A stretch of DNA of 64,000 nucleotides from JBGTFE01 sp036403235 (GTDB lineage: Bacteria > Acidobacteriota > Blastocatellia > Pyrinomonadales > Pyrinomonadaceae): NCBI GenBank assembly GCA_036403235.1, contig DASWRI010000065.1:62001-126000 (forward strand), given 5' to 3'. Position numbers and translations under genes: made by a program. Every line of letters starts with the position of its first letter. Position 1 is the stretch's first letter. Positions 59,226 through 64,000 of this stretch are shown here, piece after piece. The notes beneath the pieces were generated by a model. It saw only the letters and a list, made by a program, of their open reading frames with translations, was not told where the DNA came from and did no database searches.

Positions 59226-59366
59226 TTATTTGAAAAAGAATCCGCCTATTAAAAAGAAAGAAAGCAGCAGAAAGACGATTCCGATGAGCAGAAAATCGTT
59301 CTTTCCCTCAAAAACAAACAAACTATCACTTTTCAACGAAGAATATCTTTTAGCCCTCTTATTCAT
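59226..59366 (-). CDS. Candidate 46-residue single-pass membrane protein
   Basis: Short frame with a charged start (MNKRAKRYSSLKSD) and one hydrophobic helix (FLLIGIVFLLLSFFLIGGFFF) ending in Lys and TAA; an upstream in-frame ATG at 59384 would add six residues. Codon text and the sharply bounded helix look real, but the ribosome site is poor and no family is recognised. The overlapping plus-strand frame is Lys/Ser-rich and unconvincing. Confidence 0.45.
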   Translation of the reverse strand: MNKRAKRYSSLKSDSLFVFEGKNDFLLIGIVFLLLSFFLIGGFFFK

Positions 59367-59384
59367 AGAAACAGAATTTCTCAT

Positions 59385-59707
59385 AAGAATTAAATTTATC
59401 GCCTGCTTTAACTTAACAATATAAAATTCGCGACCAGATTACAAGGAAAAAAAGGGACTTTCTTAAATATTATTTCGCGGAAAACCATTTTATATCAATA
59501 AATATGAAAAAAAATTTCATCCCGCAAAAAAATGTTTAAAAAGTTATAAAATTTTCTGGAAAGAATTTTGTATTCTGCGTTTCAATTAAATAGCGGCTCA
59601 AATTTCGAGCCTTTTTTAGTCAAAGAAATTCAATCGACACCTCCAAAAAAGCAACAGTTAGAAAACAAGATTTCTTTGCCGTCTTCAAAAATCACGGAAA
59701 ATTAAAT
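59385..59707. other. AT-rich divergent gap upstream of lytic transglycosylase
   Basis: Very AT-rich, with a GGCTC/GAGCC hairpin plus T-run at 59595-59617 about 90 nt before the ATG, and AAAGAAAT/ATTTCTTT segments downstream of it. I see no gene and cannot match a known riboswitch. A leader with an attenuator is possible. Confidence 0.4.
59595..59617 (+). terminator. Possible leader terminator
   Basis: GGCTC (59595-59599) and GAGCC (59607-59611) with six T following. Short 5-bp stem, so weak. Its place upstream of a plus-strand gene suggests attenuation or the end of a small upstream transcript. Confidence 0.4.
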
Positions 59708-60541
59708 ATGCACAAAATTCTACTAGGTATTGCTGTCTTTAGTCTTTTCGCAGTTTCAAACGCCGCGGCTCAAACCCGTTCCAGAGTATTTGATAATTTC
59801 GATACGGTCGGTGGCGTCCAAATCGTCACGCCGACAGCAGTTGCGCCGATAGTAGCTCCCAAAAACAAAAAACAGACGACGAAGAAAACCTCGCCGCAGA
59901 CGATGAACGTCAGCGACGGTTTAAGTTTGAATAATAATGTGGTGAAGACGAGCTCGACGCGGCTTCTGATGTCTGCGGGAAGTAATCTCGGCGCATTTAC
60001 GACCGGCGACGCTTTAATCGATTCTTACATCGTCGATTCTTCGAAACGCTACAACATCGACCCGCTTTTGATTTATTCGCAGATGCACCAGGAATCGAGC
60101 TTCAAGTTAAAAGCGACGTCGTATAAAGGCGCGAGCGGCCTGATGCAGCTGATGCCGGCGACGGCGGCGCGTTTCGGCGTGACGAATATCTACGAGCCGA
60201 AGCAAAACATCGAAGGCGGCGTGAAATATATGCGCTGGCTGCTCGATAAATTCGGCGGCGACGTCGTGCTGGCGCTGGCCGGTTACAATGCGGGTGAAGG
60301 CGCGGTGATAAAATTCGGCAATCAAGTTCCGCCCTATGCCGAAACACAGGAATATGTCCGCCGCATTACGGCTTGCTACAATTCGATTTCAAATCCGAAT
60401 CTGGCGAAAATCGTGCGCAAAGTTTCCACTTCGCAAGCGACAAGACTTGAGCAAAAGGAAAGCAAGCCGCTGACGGTTTATGAACCGAACGCGCTCGCCA
60501 TCAAAATGCCCGACGGCCGAATGCGACTCGTCAATCAATAA
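59708..60541 (+). CDS. Lytic transglycosylase (SLT domain), exported
   Basis: 277 residues with signal peptide (1-23, AAAQ). A Thr/Lys-rich linker leads to the Slt/GEWL domain (about 105-215): DPLLIYSQMHQESSFKLKATSYKGASGLMQLMPATAARFGV with the catalytic Glu in HQESSF, GGVKYMRWLL, and LALAGYNAGEGAV. Cleaves peptidoglycan glycan strands forming 1,6-anhydro ends. Terminator at 60596. Confidence 0.93.
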   Translation: MHKILLGIAVFSLFAVSNAAAQTRSRVFDNFDTVGGVQIVTPTAVAPIVAPKNKKQTTKKTSPQTMNVSDGLSLNNNVVKTSSTRLLMSAGSNLGAFTTGDALIDSYIVDSSKRYNIDPLLIYSQMHQESSFKLKATSYKGASGLMQLMPATAARFGVTNIYEPKQNIEGGVKYMRWLLDKFGGDVVLALAGYNAGEGAVIKFGNQVPPYAETQEYVRRITACYNSISNPNLAKIVRKVSTSQATRLEQKESKPLTVYEPNALAIKMPDGRMRLVNQ

Positions 60542-60595
60542 GTTTTTAAGGTTTCTCACAAGGAGTTTCTCTTCTCCTCTTGGTCGAAAAGACAT

Positions 60596-60624
60596 GCGGT
60601 CGGAATTTTCCGGCCGCGTTTTTT
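60596..60624 (+). terminator. Rho-independent terminator
   Basis: GCGGTCGGA (60596-60604) and TCCGGCCGC (60609-60617), 8 of 9 Watson-Crick pairs plus one G-U, followed by GTTTTTTTG. Ends the lytic transglycosylase transcript. Confidence 0.82.
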
Positions 60625-60659
60625 TGTGCGAAATTATTATCTAATGTATGATTGCAAAA

Positions 60660-60723
60660 AGTGGACAGCGGACAGTTGATAGTCATTTTTACTTTCAACT
60701 CCGTCAACTATCCGCTTTCCACT
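60660..60723. repeat. Heptad hairpin (AGTGGAC / AGCGGAC units)
   Basis: 60660-60679 and 60704-60723 pair at 18 of 20; AGTGGAC, AGCGGAC, AGTTGAT, AGTCATT at 7-nt steps. It ends 7 nt before the next ATG. Confidence 0.88.
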
Positions 60724-60730
60724 AAATCTT

Positions 60731-61327
60731 ATGTTTTGCACAAAATGCGGCGCTCGAAATTCCGACGAGGCGGTTTACTGTCAGAAATGCGGCTCTCTGC
60801 TCGAAGCCGAAGAAGAAACGCGCGTGGCGCGAAAGGAAATCGAGAGCGCGGATGCCGGAGACGTCGAGGAAAGACAGGTTTTTTCGATTTCCCCGACCTT
60901 GAAATTCGTCAAAATCGGTTACGGTCTGGCGGCACTCGGCGCGATTTTGCTGGTCGCTCTGCTGGCCGTCGTCAGCAACAACACATCGCTTAATATCTCT
61001 GGCTGGATTTCCGTTCTGCTCGGGCTATCCCTGCTTTTAATTCCGGCTTATTATCATTTCCGGCAAAAAATGATTCGCTACACGCTGACCGACGCGAAGA
61101 TTGAAATCGACGAGGGATTTATTTTTCAAAACTCGCGAAGCGTTCCTCTGCGCTCGATTCAGGACGTTTCGGTCGCTTCGACGATTACGCAGAGAATGCT
61201 CGGCTTCGGCGACGTGGTCATCGACAACGCCAGCGAAGACGGCGGAAAAATCGTCTTAAAAAACATCGATACGCCAAAAAAATACTCAGACGTTTTGCTC
61301 AAGCAAATGCGACTTTTGGATAAGTGA
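60731..61327 (+). CDS. Zinc-ribbon and bacterial PH (bPH2) membrane protein
   Basis: 198 residues. N-terminal zinc ribbon FCTKCGARNSDEAVYCQKCGSLL, acidic linker, two membrane helices (about 66-86, 92-112), then a bPH2/DUF304 domain (YTLTDAKIEIDEGFIFQNSRSVPLRSIQDVSVASTITQRMLGFGDVVI). Such proteins are widespread and uncharacterised. No ribosome site is visible because a hairpin abuts the start. Confidence 0.85.
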   Translation: MFCTKCGARNSDEAVYCQKCGSLLEAEEETRVARKEIESADAGDVEERQVFSISPTLKFVKIGYGLAALGAILLVALLAVVSNNTSLNISGWISVLLGLSLLLIPAYYHFRQKMIRYTLTDAKIEIDEGFIFQNSRSVPLRSIQDVSVASTITQRMLGFGDVVIDNASEDGGKIVLKNIDTPKKYSDVLLKQMRLLDK

Positions 61328-61334
61328 TTTTTAT

Positions 61335-61402
61335 CACAGAGACACGGAGACACAGAGAAAAGAAAAATAATTTAAAAATCTCCGCGTCTCCGCGTCTCTG
61401 AG
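61335..61402. repeat. CACAGAGA-type hairpin
   Basis: Arms 61335-61357 and 61380-61402 (23 bp) pair at about 19 of 23. GACACGGA/GACGCGGA units. It lies between two plus-strand genes. Confidence 0.88.
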
Positions 61403-61415
61403 GTTTAATATTTTT

Positions 61416-62435
61416 ATGAAAACTATATTCGTGACCGGCGGCGCGGGATTCGTCGGTTCGGCCTTTGTTCATCTGCTTTTGCGGGAAACCTCAGACGTCG
61501 AAATCGTCAATTTCGACGCGCTCACATACGCCGGAAATCTCGAAAACTTAAAGGGCGCGGACAACGCGCGGCATAAATTTGTCAAGGGCGACATTTGCGA
61601 CAAAGAGACGGTTTTGCGCGCTTTGCCCGCCGGCGCTGACGCGATTTTTAATTTTGCCGCCGAATCGCACGTCGACCGGAGCATTCATTCGGCGGACGAA
61701 TTTGTCAAAACAAACGTCCTCGGAACGCAAATTTTGCTCGATGCGGCGCGCGTCAAAAGCGTCAAAAGATTCGTTCAAGTTTCGACCGACGAAGTGATGG
61801 GAAGTCTGCCAACCGACGAAAACGCATTTTTTACCGAATCGTCGCCGCTCGAGCCGAATTCGCCGTATGCCGCGTCAAAGGCCGCCGCCGAGCATTTCGT
61901 CCGCGCCGCGCGCGAAACTTTCGGTCTGGAAACGATAATCACGCGCTGCGGAAACAATTACGGCGCGCGCCAGTTTCCCGAAAAACTGATTCCGCTGATG
62001 ATTGCCAATGCACTGACGGACGAGCCTTTGCCGGTCTACGGCGACGGGCGAAACGTGCGCGACTGGATTTACGTCGAAGACCACGCGCGCGCCATCTGGC
62101 TCGCGTTTGAAAAAGGCCAATCGGGCGCGATTTACAACATCGGCGCGCGTAACGAAAGGGAAAATCTGGAAATCGTAAAATCGATTCTCGACGCTCTCGG
62201 CAAGCCGCATTCTTTAATAAAATTCGTCACCGACCGTCTCGGACACGACCGACGCTACGCGATAAATCCCGAAAAAACGGAGATTGAGCTCGGCTGGAAA
62301 CCGCTCGTCAGCTGGGAAGCGGGCTTGCGGAAAACAATCGACTGGTATCTTGAAAATCAGGATTGGGTAAACCATATTCGCAACGGCGCGTATCGCGATT
62401 ATTACCAGAAAATGTACGGCGCGAGCTTGAAATAA
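61416..62435 (+). CDS. rfbB: dTDP-glucose 4,6-dehydratase
   Basis: 339 residues, SDR fold. NAD site FVTGGAGFVGSAFVHLLL, HVDRSIHSADEFVKTNVLGT, STDEVMGSL (usual STDEVYG), catalytic YAASKAAAEHFVRA (YxxxK), GNNYGARQFPEKLIPLMI and RDWIYVEDHARAIWL. Makes dTDP-4-keto-6-deoxyglucose for rhamnose synthesis. Stop overlaps the rfbD start by one base (TAATG). Confidence 0.95.
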   Translation: MKTIFVTGGAGFVGSAFVHLLLRETSDVEIVNFDALTYAGNLENLKGADNARHKFVKGDICDKETVLRALPAGADAIFNFAAESHVDRSIHSADEFVKTNVLGTQILLDAARVKSVKRFVQVSTDEVMGSLPTDENAFFTESSPLEPNSPYAASKAAAEHFVRAARETFGLETIITRCGNNYGARQFPEKLIPLMIANALTDEPLPVYGDGRNVRDWIYVEDHARAIWLAFEKGQSGAIYNIGARNERENLEIVKSILDALGKPHSLIKFVTDRLGHDRRYAINPEKTEIELGWKPLVSWEAGLRKTIDWYLENQDWVNHIRNGAYRDYYQKMYGASLK

Positions 62436-63289
62436 TGAAAATTTTAATCACAGGCGCAAACGGAATGGTCGCGCGGGCGGCGCTTGAATATTGCCGCTCA
62501 ATCGGCGACGAAGTTTTCGCATTGACGCGGCAGGAACTGGATATTTCGGATATCAAAGCGGTTTTTGGCGTTTTCAAGCGCGAAAAATTCGACGCGGTTT
62601 TAAATTGCGCGGCTTACACGAACGTTGACGGCGCGGAAGCAAATCGCGAAATTTGCTATGCGGCAAACTCGGAAGGCGTCACAAATCTCGCGCTCGCTTC
62701 AAAGGAAATCGACTGCGCTTTTGTAACGATTTCGACGGATTACGTTTTCATCGGCACGAAGCAGGATTTTTACACGCAGCGCGACACGCCAAACCCTTTG
62801 AGCATTTACGGTCAATCGAAGCTCGAAGGCGAGATTCGCGCGCGGTACGCTTACGCGCGCACGATTGTCGTGCGCTCCGGCTGGATTTACGGCGCGGGCG
62901 GGACAAATTTTCTGAGCGTAATGCACAAACTGCTCGCGGAAAAAAAGCCAATCAAAGCAATTCGAGATTCTTACGGAACGCCGACATTGGCGACGGATTT
63001 GGCGCGTCGCCTGCGCGAGTTGGCCGGACTCGATTTGCCCTTGATTTTCCACGTTACGAATTCGGGCGCGGGCGCGAGTTATCTGGAATTTGCCGAAAAG
63101 GTATGCGAAATCGGCGGATTTGATAAAAATTTGCTTGAAACCGTTTCGTTCGCCGACTTAAAGCGCCCCGCGCCGCGTCCGCGCAGCTCGAAACTCGCCT
63201 GTCTTTTCAGCGAAAAATTCGGATTAACGCCTTTGCCGAACTGGGAAAATGCGCTAAAAAGCTTTTTAGAAGACAAAAGTAATTTTTAG
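62435..63289 (+). CDS. rfbD: dTDP-4-dehydrorhamnose reductase
   Basis: 284 residues from the ATG overlapping rfbB; the longer frame from 62363 lies inside rfbB. SDR features: ILITGANGMVARAALEY, NCAAYTNVDGAEANRE, STDYVFIGTKQDFY, catalytic SIYGQSKLEGE and RSGWIYGAGG. Completes dTDP-rhamnose; rfbA and rfbC are not in the window. The end FLEDKSNF-stop falls in a 20-bp tandem duplication (63263-63302) at the edge of a hairpin. Confidence 0.93.
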   Translation: MKILITGANGMVARAALEYCRSIGDEVFALTRQELDISDIKAVFGVFKREKFDAVLNCAAYTNVDGAEANREICYAANSEGVTNLALASKEIDCAFVTISTDYVFIGTKQDFYTQRDTPNPLSIYGQSKLEGEIRARYAYARTIVVRSGWIYGAGGTNFLSVMHKLLAEKKPIKAIRDSYGTPTLATDLARRLRELAGLDLPLIFHVTNSGAGASYLEFAEKVCEIGGFDKNLLETVSFADLKRPAPRPRSSKLACLFSEKFGLTPLPNWENALKSFLEDKSNF

Positions 63290-63358
63290 AAGACAAAAGT
63301 AAAAAGGTAAAAGGCAAAAGTAAGAAACCTGATCTTCACTTTTGCCTTTTACCTTTTT
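63263..63358. repeat. 20-bp direct duplication plus heptad hairpin
   Basis: TTTTTAGAAGACAAAAGTAA occurs twice in a row (63263-63282, 63283-63302). It runs into a hairpin whose arms 63301-63321 and 63338-63358 are exact complements over 21 bp (AAAAAGGTAAAAGGCAAAAG core). Convergent gap; the rfbD stop lies in the second copy. Confidence 0.92.
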
Positions 63359-63380
63359 TATTTTTTATTTTTGGCGTGCG

Positions 63381-64000
63381 TTAGCTTTTCGTCGTATGAG
63401 TCGACGAAGCCGTTTCGACTTCGTCCATAAAAGGCGTCAAGTCGTCTTCGTCCGGCGTGTAGTAAGTGTAACCGTAGCCGTAATAACCGTATTCGACCGA
63501 GTTTGATTTGATGCCGTTGAGGACGACGCCGTAGATGCGCGCGCCGATGTTGCTGAGGCGCTGTTTGAAGCGGCGAATCAGGTGAATCGAGCTTTTTCCG
63601 GCCATCGCGACGAGCACGACGCCGTCGACCTGCGTCGAGAGAATCGCCGCATCGGTAAAGGAAATCGCGGGCGGCGAATCGATAATCACGTGCTTGTAGT
63701 TCGTTTTCAAAAACTGAAGCAGATTTTTCATCTCGTTCGAGCTCAAAAGCTCGGCCGGATTCGGCGGAATCGGGCCGCTCGTGATGACTTTTAATTTGGG
63801 CAGCTCGGGAAACGGTTTTAAAAGATTGTCCGGATTTTTCTCGCCCGAAAGATAATTGGTCAAACCGTTTGCGTTGCCGAAACCGAAATGATTATGCAGG
63901 CGCGGGCGGCGCAAATCGCAGTCGATGATAACGACGTCGGCGCCCGATTGCGCGAGCGTGATGGCCGTATTTATCGCCGTCGTCGTTTTGCCTTCGGCCG
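63381..64000 (-). CDS. CpsD/Wzc-type tyrosine kinase domain, 5' end outside window
   Basis: BY-kinase that controls chain length and export of surface polysaccharide. The frame is open to the right edge. It begins with EGKTTTAINTAITLAQ (end of Walker A) and DVVIIDCDLRRPRLH (Walker A'), then HVIIDSPPAISFTDAAIL (Walker B), VDGVVLVAMAGKS and a C-terminal tyrosine cluster (EYGYYGYGYTYYT) as autophosphorylation site. The ATG at 63914 is internal. A Wzz/chain-length domain probably lies upstream, outside the window. Convergent with rfbBD. Confidence 0.92.
   Translation of the reverse strand, partial: AEGKTTTAINTAITLAQSGADVVIIDCDLRRPRLHNHFGFGNANGLTNYLSGEKNPDNLLKPFPELPKLKVITSGPIPPNPAELLSSNEMKNLLQFLKTNYKHVIIDSPPAISFTDAAILSTQVDGVVLVAMAGKSSIHLIRRFKQRLSNIGARIYGVVLNGIKSNSVEYGYYGYGYTYYTPDEDDLTPFMDEVETASSTHTTKS

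Noticed and set aside
59212..59424. Plus-strand 70-residue frame
   Set aside because: Lys/Ser-rich with no coherent domain; the opposite strand carries a more convincing small membrane protein.
59500..59707. Riboswitch upstream of the lytic transglycosylase
   Set aside because: Only a short 5-bp terminator-like stem is seen; I cannot match ydaO, GEMM or other known aptamer consensus by eye.

Overview
The window reads as a chromosomal segment of an Acidobacteriota bacterium, most likely class Blastocatellia (Pyrinomonadaceae-like). This is inferred from the gene families (large TonB-dependent receptors with CarboxypepD_reg-type N-termini, M28 and PIG-L secreted hydrolases, bshA, XrtA-type polysaccharide deacetylase, many 'SAQ/AQ' signal peptides), roughly 50% GC, and dense intergenic hairpins. 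No rRNA, tRNA, phage, insertion sequence with a transposase, or CRISPR array was seen.

Layout. 0-10 kb: housekeeping and secreted proteins (M28 peptidase, rsmI, S8 protease with a small partner, glpX, a 7Fe ferredoxin, a TonB receptor). 10-23.6 kb: a forward envelope-polysaccharide cluster. It has a UDP-GlcNAc 2-epimerase-like enzyme, a deacetylase/glycosyltransferase fusion, a WbpE-like aminotransferase, a WbpB-like oxidoreductase, a WbpD-like acetyltransferase, two FAD amine-oxidase-like enzymes, a second deacetylase, a methyltransferase and a GT39-like membrane glycosyltransferase. Together these suggest synthesis of a di-N-acetylated uronic acid sugar nucleotide and its assembly into a surface glycan. 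24-34 kb: def, an MFS transporter, yacG, an LEA-like membrane protein, an M50 protease, HU, hydrolases, a YpfJ-type metalloprotease, asparaginase. 34-42.5 kb (minus strand): bshA, an APC permease, a giant secreted PIG-L deacetylase, a sugar dehydrogenase-like beta-propeller, a TonB-C protein, a SurA-N-like protein. 42.6-47 kb: a sensor kinase, an NtrC-type regulator and a degenerate nuclease-like protein. 47-49.5 kb: a TonB receptor remnant lacking its N-terminus. 50-59 kb: DUF4186, GNAT, hemW, purL, thioredoxin-fold proteins, an MgtE-N/CBS protein. 59.7-64 kb: lytic transglycosylase, PH-domain protein, rfbB, rfbD and a CpsD/Wzc-type tyrosine kinase that runs off the right edge.

The most unusual content is not a gene cassette but several layers of short inverted and tandem repeats that shape gene ends and enter genes. 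(1) A 94-bp inverted element (28-bp arms, 38-bp loop) lies in frame inside purL and at the domain junction of the deacetylase/glycosyltransferase fusion. It is open in both orientations and encodes near-identical peptides from either strand. (2) Hairpins built of locus-specific 7-nt tandem units, or of CACAGAG-type and GCGAATAAAC-type phrases, fill most gaps downstream of genes and are absent from nearly all divergent, promoter-type gaps. Their arms supply the last codons and stop of about nine genes, and inverted repeats overlap the signal-peptide coding start of three. (3) Three 21-bp tandem arrays (21 = 3 x 7) at separate sites share a loose consensus but are homogenised locally. (4) Two roughly 230-255-bp nested multi-arm palindromes fill intergenic gaps. 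These repeat observations come directly from the sequence; their function and mobility are inference.
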